Positions 1 to 5,229 of a stretch of DNA of 5,229 nt are shown in pieces (position 1 is the stretch's first letter; every line of letters starts with the position of its first letter). The notes under the pieces were generated by a model that did not search any database, had not been told where the DNA came from, and was given only the letters and a program-made list of their open reading frames with translations. Source of the stretch: Rhodobacterales bacterium (lineage in GTDB: Bacteria > Pseudomonadota > Alphaproteobacteria > Rhodobacterales > Rhodobacteraceae). The translations under genes were made by a program, and so were the position numbers. The stretch is from NCBI GenBank assembly GCA_013298675.1, contig JAAFIJ010000203.1, positions 1-5,229 of the forward strand, given 5' to 3'.

Positions 1-353
1 GTCAGGTCTGGCTTGGCAGGGACCAGCAAAAAGAACCCTGCAACTGCAATCGCAGCGACTGTGGCCATGGCCAGCCCCATCAATCCGGTCAACCAACCCC
101 GTTTGGTCTGGCTGGTGTCGACCGGAAACAGACGTGCCTCAATGGCGGGCATCAGGTTAGGCGCAGGGACAGGGGCAAATGAGTCGTTCATCTCGGCGAA
201 CCGATTTTCCCATGCAAGAACACGTTCTGCAAAGGCCGCATCCGTTTTCAGCCGTCTTTCGACCTCGGCGCGCTGCGCAAGATCCAGCACACCCAAAACG
301 TATTCGCCTACCAGTGCATCATCTTGTTCCATGGGGGAAAGAGTGTCGGTCAT
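1..353 (-). CDS. Anti-sigma factor, RskA-type, single-pass membrane protein (3' end cut by window edge)
   Basis: Predicted membrane anti-sigma factor that holds the adjacent ECF sigma factor inactive at the cytoplasmic membrane. The first 117 residues are visible; the C-terminal part lies beyond the left edge. The N-terminal cytoplasmic domain (about 8-58) has the RskA-family pattern EYVLGVLDLAQRAEVERRL (17-35) followed by a W-containing helix (AWENRFAEM, 47-55). I see no zinc-binding HxxxCxxC motif, so it is not of the ZAS/ChrR type. A Pro-rich linker (61-69) leads to one hydrophobic segment at about 88-111 (GLMGLAMATVAAIAVAGFF), consistent with a membrane anchor; the missing remainder would be periplasmic. 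The start ATG overlaps the sigma factor stop as ATGA, implying translational coupling; a weak GGGAG lies 11 bases upstream. Family assignment rests on N-domain pattern, topology and neighbour. Confidence 0.85.
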   Translation of the reverse strand, partial: MTDTLSPMEQDDALVGEYVLGVLDLAQRAEVERRLKTDAAFAERVLAWENRFAEMNDSFAPVPAPNLMPAIEARLFPVDTSQTKRGWLTGLMGLAMATVAAIAVAGFFLLVPAKPDL

Positions 354-892
354 GCGTCCATACACTCCCGCAGTTTGACAAGACTGCGCCGCAGCCATGT
401 GCGCATCGTGTTCAAGGGCACGGCATGGCGCGCGGCAAGGTCAATGTAGGACAGACCCGACAAATAGGCCCCGCGCAGCGCCTCTGCACGGTCAGGTTCC
501 AGCGTTGCAAAGCAGTCGGTGATGCGGCGGGCCTCTCCAGCGGCAATCAGACGGGTTTCTGCGCGTGGTGCTGTATCGGCCACAGCGGCGATAGCGTCTT
601 CGTCATCGGCAGTCGCGTCGGGTTTGGTGCGCAAACGGTCAATCGCCAAATTGCGAGAGATCGCAATCAGCCATGTCATGCCACGGCCTTTGCTGGCGTC
701 AAAACGGTCGGCGCGCAGCCATACTCTGGTGTAAACTTCTTGCAACGCATCCTCCGCCTCTGCTCGTTGCCCGAACATACGCAAAAGAACGCCCATAAGT
801 TTCGAAGATGTTTGGGTATAGAGCAAGCGAAATGCCGCGCGGTCCTGTGCGGCCACTTTTGCGATCAACAGTGCGACGGGATCCGGCTCCAT
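350..892 (-). CDS. ECF-family RNA polymerase sigma factor (SigK/RskA-type pair)
   Basis: Alternative sigma factor of the extracytoplasmic-function class, directing RNA polymerase to a stress regulon when released from its anti-sigma factor. Its 180 residues are normal for the class. Region 2 spans about 21-90, with the core-binding stretch EDALQEVYTRVW (47-58) and the -10-recognition helix TWLIAISRNLAIDRLR (73-88). An acidic Ala-rich linker (92-122) precedes region 4 (about 124-178), whose helix-turn-helix is LSYIDLAARHAVPLNTMRTW (147-166), ending RSLVKLREC. No extra C-terminal domain is present. The ATG at 892 follows AAGG with a 7-base spacer. The anti-sigma gene follows with an ATGA overlap, the usual operon order for SigK/RskA pairs. 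The upstream gap to the corrinoid-activation gene is 88 bases and holds an inverted repeat over the ribosome binding site (896-926). I could not find a convincing autoregulatory ECF promoter. The inducing signal and regulon cannot be read from the sequence. Confidence 0.93.
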   Translation of the reverse strand: MEPDPVALLIAKVAAQDRAAFRLLYTQTSSKLMGVLLRMFGQRAEAEDALQEVYTRVWLRADRFDASKGRGMTWLIAISRNLAIDRLRTKPDATADDEDAIAAVADTAPRAETRLIAAGEARRITDCFATLEPDRAEALRGAYLSGLSYIDLAARHAVPLNTMRTWLRRSLVKLRECMDA

Positions 893-895
893 TCT

Positions 896-926
896 TTGAC
901 CTTAATGGCTCTGAGGGAGAGGTCAA
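896..926 (-). promoter_or_regulatory. Inverted repeat / possible RBS-sequestering hairpin in the sigma factor leader
   Basis: A perfect 7-bp inverted repeat, TTGACCT (926-920) and AGGTCAA (902-896) on the minus strand, is separated by 17 bases. Its proximal arm covers most of the AAGG Shine-Dalgarno element and ends 3 bases before the ATG at 892. In RNA the stem can extend by a CUC/GAG helix (917-919 with 909-911) closed by a 5-base loop, leaving a 6-base bulge at 903-908. It could lower translation of the sigma factor as an RNA hairpin, or be a dimeric repressor site. The repeat is seen directly; either function is inference. Confidence 0.4.
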
Positions 927-980
927 CCACTTGTAGATCACTGGATCGTGACCGCCCGCCCAGAAACGAATTTTGTGGTG

Positions 981-3029
981 CTATCCCCTGCGACGACGAC
1001 GGCCCGCGTCACCACCTGATCCAGACGTGTTAAAGCTGACATCCGGCAGGGTCAGGATTTTTGACAGTTCAGGAAAGGTGTCAACTGCGTTTGGAATGGC
1101 AGAGGCATTGACAAAATGCTCTTGAAAGCGCGGCTCGATCGCAGTTTCAACCTTGTGAATCTGGTGCACCGTGGCTTCGATGTAATCCCGCGCACCTACG
1201 TTGCACAGGGCAATGCGTGCGCCAGTGCCTGCGGCATTGCCAGCCGAGATCACCTTGTCCAGCTTGACGTCCGGGATCATTCCCAAAACCATCGCGTGCT
1301 TTGGGCTGATATGCGCGCCAAATGCCCCGGCGAGCGTGACCTTGTCGACGGTTTCTATGCCCATCTCGTCCATCAACAGCTTTGCGCCCGCATAGAGGGC
1401 GGCCTTGGCCAGTTGAATGGCGCGGATATCACCTTGGGTGACCGTGATCAGCGGGCCACCCTCGGCCGTGCCATCATGCAAGACATAGGAATGGGTGCGC
1501 CCTTCGGCCACGCAGCGCGGCGTACCGGTTTGATCCGGGCCGCCGATCAGCCCGCCTTGGTCAACCAATCCTGCCATACGCATCTCAGCGACAGCTTCGA
1601 TGATGCCTGACCCGCAAATGCCAGTGATGCCCGAAGTGGCCGTGGCTTTGGCAAAACCGGGATCAGTCGACCAAAGGTCAGACCCGATAACACGAAAGCG
1701 TGGTTCCTTGCTGATGGGATCAATCTCGACCCGCTCAATCGCGCCCGGAGCGGCGCGCTGACCGGAAGAGATTTGCGCGCCCTCAAAAGCGGGACCAGTC
1801 GGTGAGGAGCATGCTAAGACACGGGTTTTGTTACCCAAAAGCAGTTCTGCATTGGTGCCCACATCAACGATCAACACCATTTCTTCGGACTTGTTAGGCT
1901 CTTCGGCCAAGGCGACAGCGGCGCAATCCGCCCCCACGTGGCCGGCGATACAAGGCAGAATGTAAACCCTTGCGGCAGAGTTCACGGCTTTAATGTCCAG
2001 ATCGGCCGCATCCAACACCAATGATCCAGAGGTCGCCAAGGCAAAAGGTGCCTGACCAAGCTCGACCGGATCGATCCCCAGCAGCAGGTGATGCATGACC
2101 GGGTTGCACACAAAGGTGATCTCGTAAATTGAGGCGGGGTCAATTTTGGCCTCGGTTGAAATGGCTTGCACTAAACCGTTCAGGGCTGTCCGCACTGCAC
2201 CGGTCATTTCGACATCGCCGCCGGGGTTCATCATGACATAGGACACACGGCTCATCAGGTCTTCGCCAAAGCGGATTTGTGGGTTCATGACACCCGACGA
2301 GGCCAAAACCGTTCCGTCACGCAAATCGCACAGATGCGCCGCGATTGTTGTAGAGCCGAGGTCAATCGCCAAACCGTACAAACCGCCCTCGTGAAAACCG
2401 GGCCAGATATCAAGGATACGGTGGCGCGCGTCATGATTGCCTTTGTGCAGCGCGACGGTGACTTTCCAGCCGCCTTTGCGAAGCGCAGGTTGAAGGCGTC
2501 GCAAAATCGGCAACTCTGCTGCGACTTCGCCCACGCCCCACTGCTCTTGCAACGCAAGGACAAGACGTTCGAAATCGCCCGTAGGTTCGTGCATGTCCGG
2601 CTCTGCCACCTCGACATAAAGCGCGCGGGTTGCTGGATCCATCACGATATCGCGCTGGCTGGCGGATTTGCGGATCACCTGTTTGTGGACTTGGCTTTCC
2701 GGTGGGACGTCGATGACCACGTCGCCCATCACCTGCGCTTGGCAGCCCAGACGTCGCCCATCGATCATGCCGCGCTTGGATTTATAGCGCTCTTCAACCG
2801 AATTCCATTCCGTCAGGGCGCCAGTCTCAACTGTAACACCGTGTTTTGAAAATTCGCCGTAACCGGGCGTGATCTGACATTTCGAACAAATGCCCCGACC
2901 ACCGCAAACTGAATCCAAATCGACACCAAGCTGCCGCGCGGCCGTCAGGACTGGCGTCCCAAGAGCAAAGCGGCCTCGTTTACCTGAGGGTGTGAAGATT
3001 ACCAAAGCGTCTTGGGCGATGTCGGTCAT
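981..3029 (-). CDS. RACo/RamA-like [2Fe-2S] ASKHA protein, reductive activator of corrinoid proteins (DUF4445 family)
   Basis: Predicted cytoplasmic ATP-dependent reductase that returns inactive Co(II) corrinoid protein to Co(I), supporting a corrinoid methyltransferase. An N-terminal plant-type ferredoxin domain (about 8-110) has cysteines C42-x5-C48-x2-C51-x44-C96, the full [2Fe-2S] ligand set. A linker/middle region (about 115-215) follows, then the ASKHA ATPase-fold domain: AIDLGSTTIAAHL (221-233), NPQIRFGEDLMSRVSY (249-264), VDVGTNAELLLG (388-399), SSPTGPAFEGAQISSGQRA (408-426), GICGSGIIEAV (470-480), LAGAFGAHISPKHAM (566-580) and SAGNAAGTGARIAL (595-608). Length (682) is normal for the RACo-type activators. 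GAGGA 4 bases before the ATG supports the start. The C-terminus is a flexible GSGG tail ending in five arginines. The upstream cupin gene ends 84 bases away as annotated, or 30 bases away if its apparent continuation is counted, suggesting one transcript. No methyltransferase or corrinoid protein is in view, so the partner and methyl donor (glycine betaine-type or other methylamines are plausible) are unknown. Confidence 0.93.
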   Translation of the reverse strand: MTDIAQDALVIFTPSGKRGRFALGTPVLTAARQLGVDLDSVCGGRGICSKCQITPGYGEFSKHGVTVETGALTEWNSVEERYKSKRGMIDGRRLGCQAQVMGDVVIDVPPESQVHKQVIRKSASQRDIVMDPATRALYVEVAEPDMHEPTGDFERLVLALQEQWGVGEVAAELPILRRLQPALRKGGWKVTVALHKGNHDARHRILDIWPGFHEGGLYGLAIDLGSTTIAAHLCDLRDGTVLASSGVMNPQIRFGEDLMSRVSYVMMNPGGDVEMTGAVRTALNGLVQAISTEAKIDPASIYEITFVCNPVMHHLLLGIDPVELGQAPFALATSGSLVLDAADLDIKAVNSAARVYILPCIAGHVGADCAAVALAEEPNKSEEMVLIVDVGTNAELLLGNKTRVLACSSPTGPAFEGAQISSGQRAAPGAIERVEIDPISKEPRFRVIGSDLWSTDPGFAKATATSGITGICGSGIIEAVAEMRMAGLVDQGGLIGGPDQTGTPRCVAEGRTHSYVLHDGTAEGGPLITVTQGDIRAIQLAKAALYAGAKLLMDEMGIETVDKVTLAGAFGAHISPKHAMVLGMIPDVKLDKVISAGNAAGTGARIALCNVGARDYIEATVHQIHKVETAIEPRFQEHFVNASAIPNAVDTFPELSKILTLPDVSFNTSGSGGDAGRRRRRG

Positions 3030-3059
3030 GTGGTCCTCGGGTATAGTCGGAATAGGAAA

Positions 3060-3116
3060 TTAGACGAACGTATAGGCGGTATCTGAGAAGGCATCGGCTG
3101 CGGACGGATAGAGTCA
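3060..3116 (-). pseudogene. In-frame continuation of the cupin gene beyond its TGA stop
   Basis: Reading through the TGA at 3114-3116 gives LYPSAADAFSDTAYTFV followed by TAA (3062-3060). From memory of the family, small cupins of this type commonly end with an aromatic pair, a short strand, an A-A-D-x-F turn and a final Y-x-F strand (patterns like RWLYVFAADRF...Y.F). The segment fits that ending, with TGA where Trp (TGG) would be expected. Codon choice (GCC, GAT, TTC, ACC, GTC) looks coding. The TAA leaves 30 bases to the next ATG and sits just upstream of that gene's GAGGA. The stop and frame are read directly; the family ending is recalled, not searched. Confidence 0.6.
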
Positions 3117-3437
3117 CTGAACATGTTGGTCGGCCGCCAATACGCCGTGCACGGCATTGGCGGGAATGAACAGGGCGACGCCCGGTTTCATGCGCTGACC
3201 TGCGCCACCACTATGCACATCAACTTCGGCTTCGATGCCAAAATAAATCTCTGGTTCCGCATGTGAATGCAGCGTCAAGGTTTCGTCGGGGTCCATGATC
3301 GCAATGCCACAGACCAGTGCATTGGCGATTGTGACATCACCCGACAGCAGGGACTTCCAGCGAATGCTGCCCTGTGCACGATCTTGCAAGTGTTCTTCGG
3401 GCAGATCGCGTTGATCGACCAAAATAGGCGGTGTCAT
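3114..3437 (-). CDS. Small cupin-domain protein, probably truncated by an in-frame TGA
   Basis: Single-domain cupin of 107 residues as read. Cupin motif 1 is LTLHSHAEPEIYFGIEAEV (54-72), giving likely metal ligands H57, H59 and E63. Motif 2 is PGVALFIPANAVHGV (85-99), giving the fourth ligand H97. All four ligands are therefore present and the protein should bind a divalent metal, but the substrate is unknown; small cupins include lyases, isomerases, dioxygenases and sensors. GTGAGG lies 5 bases before the ATG at 3437. The reading frame ends at TGA (3114-3116), yet the next 17 codons in the same frame resemble the missing last strands of the barrel and end in TAA at 3060-3062. The intact product would be 125 residues. 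It precedes the corrinoid-activation gene and is probably cotranscribed with it, so a role near corrinoid or methyl-donor metabolism is possible but unproven. It could be a recent pseudogene or a sequencing-error victim. Confidence 0.82.
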   Translation of the reverse strand: MTPPILVDQRDLPEEHLQDRAQGSIRWKSLLSGDVTIANALVCGIAIMDPDETLTLHSHAEPEIYFGIEAEVDVHSGGAGQRMKPGVALFIPANAVHGVLAADQHVQ

Positions 3438-3538
3438 GGAAACCTCACTGCATCTGTCAGAAATCTAAGCGGTATTTGCGCGCAACCATGGCCTGTTCGC
3501 GGCATATCAGAAGGTGTCTGCGCCGTTTCTCATGGGTC

Positions 3539-4624
3539 CTAGCCCGTGATGAACTGCTTGGCCAGTTTCAGGCCCTGGCCTTGATAATTGGACGCAATTT
3601 CGCGCCCGTACAGGGTTTCGGGGCGCTCTGCCATGCGTTCATACACCAATCGGCCGACAACCTGACCGTCTTCAAGAACAAATGGGGCTTCGTGGCAACG
3701 CACTTCCAGCACGCCACGACTTCCCGCTCCACCTGCCGAGGCATAGCCAAAGCCGGGGTCAAAGAAGCCTGCGTAATGCACCCGGAATTCACCGACCATG
3801 GCTAGAAATGGGGCCATTTCGGCGGCATAGTCTGGCGGGATCGTCACCGCTTCTCGGCTGACAAGAATATAAAACGCGCCCGGATCCAAAATGATACGAC
3901 CATCACGCGAATGGATTTCCTCCCAGAAATCTTGCGCGGGGTAATGGGCGATCTTGTCCAGATCGATCACACCGGTATGAGGTTTGGCCCTGTAGCCCAC
4001 CAAATCACCGGATTTCGGCCGCAGATCGACAGAGAACCCCAAACCTTCAGAGATCACAGCCGTGCCGGAAACCAGCGGCTCTGTGCGGTGCAACTCTGTC
4101 AGCGCAGCGTCGGTCAGCACCGATTGGCCTGTGCGGAACCTGATCTGATTGAGCCGCTGGCCCACGCGCACGAGGACGGAAAAGCTTTTTGGACAAACTT
4201 CGGCGTAAAGCGGGCCGCGATAGCCTTCGGGGATGCGGTCGAACTCTGTACCGCCATCGGTGACACAGCGCGTCAACAGATCAAGCCGTCCGGTAGAGCT
4301 TTTGGCATTCGCAACGGCAGTAATTCCGGCGGGCAGGGCCAAATGTTCCATCAAAGGAATGACATAGACGCAACCCTTTTCCAGTACGGCTCCTTGTGTA
4401 AGGTCCATCCGGTGCATTTCAAATTCGCGCAACCGTTCCGCTACAGTGCGGCCATGACCCGTTAGAAATGATGCGCGCACCCGGTAGGCCACAGTGCCAA
4501 GGCGCAGATCAAGGCTGGCTGGTTGGATTTGGGCGTCAATGATCGCGGGATTGCCCACGATTGCACCGTCGGCGATCAGCCTGCGCAAGGCTTGTGCTGG
4601 TAAGACGCCCGATTGTGCCATCAT
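3539..4624 (-). CDS. dcd: dCTP deaminase, long two-domain alphaproteobacterial form
   Basis: Deaminates dCTP to dUTP, the cytoplasmic route to dUMP and then dTMP. At 361 residues it is nearly twice the E. coli enzyme (193) and consists of two dUTPase-fold halves, the form usual in alphaproteobacteria. The N-half (about 8-170) has QPASLDLRLG (34-43), NAKSSTGRLDLLTR (106-119), matching the E. coli RSSLAR active-site motif with S109, S110 and R113, and LYAEV with E142 as the probable catalytic glutamate (E138 of E. coli). The C-half (about 195-361) has GFSVDLRP (196-203), LDPGAFYILVSRE (246-258), GFFDPGFG (286-293), VLEV with E307, and the terminal YQGQGLKLAKQF resembling the E. coli nucleotide-covering tail. 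Two ATGs are in tandem. GGGG at 4628-4631 is 3 bases from the first and 6 from the second (4621), so translation may start at Met2, giving 360 residues. It lies 20 bases after the tRNA-Pro terminator hairpin and is followed by a 101-base gap with no obvious terminator. Confidence 0.95.
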   Translation of the reverse strand: MMAQSGVLPAQALRRLIADGAIVGNPAIIDAQIQPASLDLRLGTVAYRVRASFLTGHGRTVAERLREFEMHRMDLTQGAVLEKGCVYVIPLMEHLALPAGITAVANAKSSTGRLDLLTRCVTDGGTEFDRIPEGYRGPLYAEVCPKSFSVLVRVGQRLNQIRFRTGQSVLTDAALTELHRTEPLVSGTAVISEGLGFSVDLRPKSGDLVGYRAKPHTGVIDLDKIAHYPAQDFWEEIHSRDGRIILDPGAFYILVSREAVTIPPDYAAEMAPFLAMVGEFRVHYAGFFDPGFGYASAGGAGSRGVLEVRCHEAPFVLEDGQVVGRLVYERMAERPETLYGREIASNYQGQGLKLAKQFITG

Positions 4625-4644
4625 TCACCCCAAAGATACGAAAA

Positions 4645-4672
4645 CGCCCGCGCTGCACAGGGCAGGCGGGCG
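4645..4672 (-). terminator. Intrinsic terminator of tRNA-Pro (potentially bidirectional)
   Basis: Arms 4645-4651 (cgcccgc) and 4666-4672 (gcgggcg) pair over 7 bp, all G-C. After a one-base bulge at 4652, CTGC/GCAG (4653-4656 with 4662-4665) adds 4 bp, closed by a 5-base loop. On the minus strand the hairpin is followed by TTTTCG (4644-4639), terminating tRNA-Pro. On the plus strand it is followed by GTTTTTGTTTT, a stronger U-tract, so it could also stop antisense transcription entering the tRNA. The dcd start lies only 20 bases past it. Confidence 0.85.
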
Positions 4673-4682
4673 GTTTTTGTTT

Positions 4683-4760
4683 TGGTCGGGCCGGTGAGAT
4701 TCGAACTCACGACCTTCCGCCCCCCAGACGGACGCGCTAACCAGGCTGCGCCACGGCCCG
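4683..4760 (-). tRNA. tRNA-Pro, anticodon GGG, with encoded CCA
   Basis: All arms of a cloverleaf are present on the minus strand. The acceptor CGGGCCG pairs perfectly with CGGCCCG. The D-arm is GCGC/GCGC around AGCCTGGTTA. The anticodon stem TCCGT/GCGGA carries the loop CTGGGGG, placing T33 before anticodon GGG, which reads the Pro codons CCC and CCU. The variable loop is AGGTC, and the T-arm is GTGAG/CTCAC around TTCGAAT. The discriminator A and a genome-encoded CCA (4685-4683) follow. The length is 78 bases with CCA. A C1-G72 first pair with A73 is normal for bacterial tRNA-Pro. It has its own promoter upstream and a strong terminator downstream. tRNA genes are common integration sites, but I see no integrase or duplicated 3' end here. 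Confidence 0.97.
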
Positions 4761-4770
4761 ACACGCGGGA

Positions 4771-4798
4771 TACATAGCAAACTTGCGCGCAGGGGCAA
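4771..4798 (-). promoter_or_regulatory. Probable housekeeping promoter of tRNA-Pro
   Basis: On the minus strand, TTGCCC (4798-4793, matching TTGACA at TTG-C) and TATGTA (4776-4771) are separated by 16 bases. The -10 box lies 10 bases before the tRNA 5' end, leaving a short leader for RNase P to remove. The -35 is preceded by C (CTTG), as is common in alphaproteobacterial promoters. Position fits better than the -10 match does, so this is a reasonable but unproven call. Confidence 0.55.
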
Positions 4799-4821
4799 GC
4801 AGGAAAGCACGCCCAAAGCCA

Positions 4822-5229
4822 CTAGCCTTGTGGGTATTGTGGGGCTGCCGACATCTTTCGGGCCAAAGCGGAAAGCTGGTGCAACACGGGCGCAAGTTCG
4901 GCTGCATGTGCCGCCAAAGAATGGCGTGGAAGTTTGACACAGGCGTCAATCAGATCTGCGACGGTCGTGTGCTGATTGACGGGCTTTGTTTGCCGGGCAG
5001 GGGCGATTGATGCGGTCTCAGGGTGAAGCACAGGTGCCACAACGTCCGCCACGGATGGTGTCAGGTGCGGGGTGGTGCCATCGTGCGGGACCTCTGCTTC
5101 GATATTGCTATCGTCTACATTTTCCGCTTCGGATTGAAAGAAGACATCTTCATTCTGGTCGCCAAGATCTTGATCCAGAGGTGTTTCAAGGGCCCTTGGT
5201 GCATCATCCTCAATCCCGAAATCAGGATC
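4822..5229 (-). CDS. Hypothetical protein with acidic linker, C-terminal 135 residues only (5' end beyond window)
   Basis: The frame is open from the right edge to TAG at 4822-4824, and the true start lies outside the window. I do not recognise the protein. The first 50 visible residues are strongly acidic (about 18 Asp/Glu against one Arg), with little predicted order. A Pro/Ala/Thr-rich stretch (about 50-85) follows, then a probable amphipathic helical segment VADLIDACVKLPRHSLAAHA (90-109) continuing through ELAPVLHQLSALARKM (111-126), and a short tail ending PQYPQG. There is no signal peptide, membrane segment or metal motif in the visible part. GTG at 5052 could serve as an internal start, but the uninterrupted upstream frame argues for a longer protein. 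It ends 61 bases before the tRNA gene. Codon use resembles the neighbouring genes. Confidence 0.6.
   Translation of the reverse strand, partial: DPDFGIEDDAPRALETPLDQDLGDQNEDVFFQSEAENVDDSNIEAEVPHDGTTPHLTPSVADVVAPVLHPETASIAPARQTKPVNQHTTVADLIDACVKLPRHSLAAHAAELAPVLHQLSALARKMSAAPQYPQG

Noticed and set aside
920..926. TTGACC as a -35 box for the sigma factor gene
   Set aside because: The sequence 16-18 bases downstream is AAGGTC, which is the ribosome binding site, with no -10 element, so it is not a workable promoter.
179..1033. A 284-codon open frame on the plus strand opposite the sigma factor and the end of the corrinoid-activation gene
   Set aside because: It is antisense to two genes with clear conserved motifs, has no recognisable domain and a Cys/His/Arg-rich composition typical of reverse-strand frames in G+C-rich DNA.
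2277..2849. A 190-codon plus-strand open frame inside the corrinoid-activation gene
   Set aside because: It lies wholly opposite the ferredoxin/ASKHA coding sequence, and the translation shows no family pattern.
3060..3116. Selenocysteine at the cupin TGA, or TGA reassigned to Trp
   Set aside because: I see no SECIS-like hairpin directly after the TGA. The sigma factor in the same window uses TGA as its true stop (ATGA overlap), so the standard code applies.
3911..4465. A 184-codon plus-strand open frame inside dcd
   Set aside because: Antisense shadow of a well-supported gene; no motif and no plausible ribosome binding site context.
4683..4760. tRNA-Pro as an integration site of a genomic island
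   Set aside because: No integrase gene and no repeat of the tRNA 3' end is visible, and flanking genes look like ordinary chromosomal genes.
4782..4799. CTTGC/GCAAG inverted repeat as a terminator for the right-edge gene
   Set aside because: Only 5 bp with an 8-base loop and no U-tract; it coincides with the tRNA promoter -35 and spacer.
4625..4822. A short minus-strand open frame running across tRNA-Pro and its terminator
   Set aside because: It would translate through a perfect cloverleaf and hairpin; the translation is low in meaning and explained by the RNA gene.

Overview
The window looks like chromosomal DNA from an alphaproteobacterium, most likely a marine Rhodobacteraceae (Roseobacter-group) organism. 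This rests on the long two-domain dCTP deaminase, the ferredoxin/ASKHA corrinoid-activation protein, the RskA-type ECF sigma/anti-sigma pair, the moderately high G+C and the alphaproteobacterial style of the proteins. The genus assignment is inference. Every gene I can support is on the minus strand, so biological order runs from high to low coordinates. No mobile element, CRISPR array, rRNA or replication origin is visible.

In transcription order: (1) the 3' end of an unrecognised acidic protein enters at the right edge and stops at 4822. (2) A tRNA-Pro(GGG) at 4683-4760 has its own promoter (about 4771-4798) and a strong hairpin terminator (4645-4672). (3) dcd (3539-4624), a 361-residue dCTP deaminase with two dUTPase-fold halves, starts only 20 bases after that hairpin. 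(4) After a 101-base gap come a small cupin gene (3114-3437) and a 682-residue [2Fe-2S]/ASKHA protein of the RACo/RamA type (981-3029), which reductively reactivates corrinoid methyltransferase systems. (5) After an 88-base gap come an ECF sigma factor (350-892) and its membrane anti-sigma factor (from 353, running off the left edge), overlapping by ATGA.

The genes form three functional blocks: nucleotide metabolism (dcd, making dUTP for dTMP synthesis); one-carbon/corrinoid chemistry (cupin plus RACo-like protein, whose methyltransferase partners are not in this window); and a self-contained envelope-linked transcriptional switch (sigma plus anti-sigma).

The most notable observation is that the cupin gene stops at a TGA exactly where relatives tend to have Trp or another aromatic residue. 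The same frame continues for 17 cupin-like codons to a TAA only 30 bases before the next gene. This suggests a very recent nonsense mutation, a sequencing error or a readthrough stop. A second is a perfect 7-bp inverted repeat overlapping the sigma factor's ribosome binding site. I did not find a wholly new multi-gene system here.
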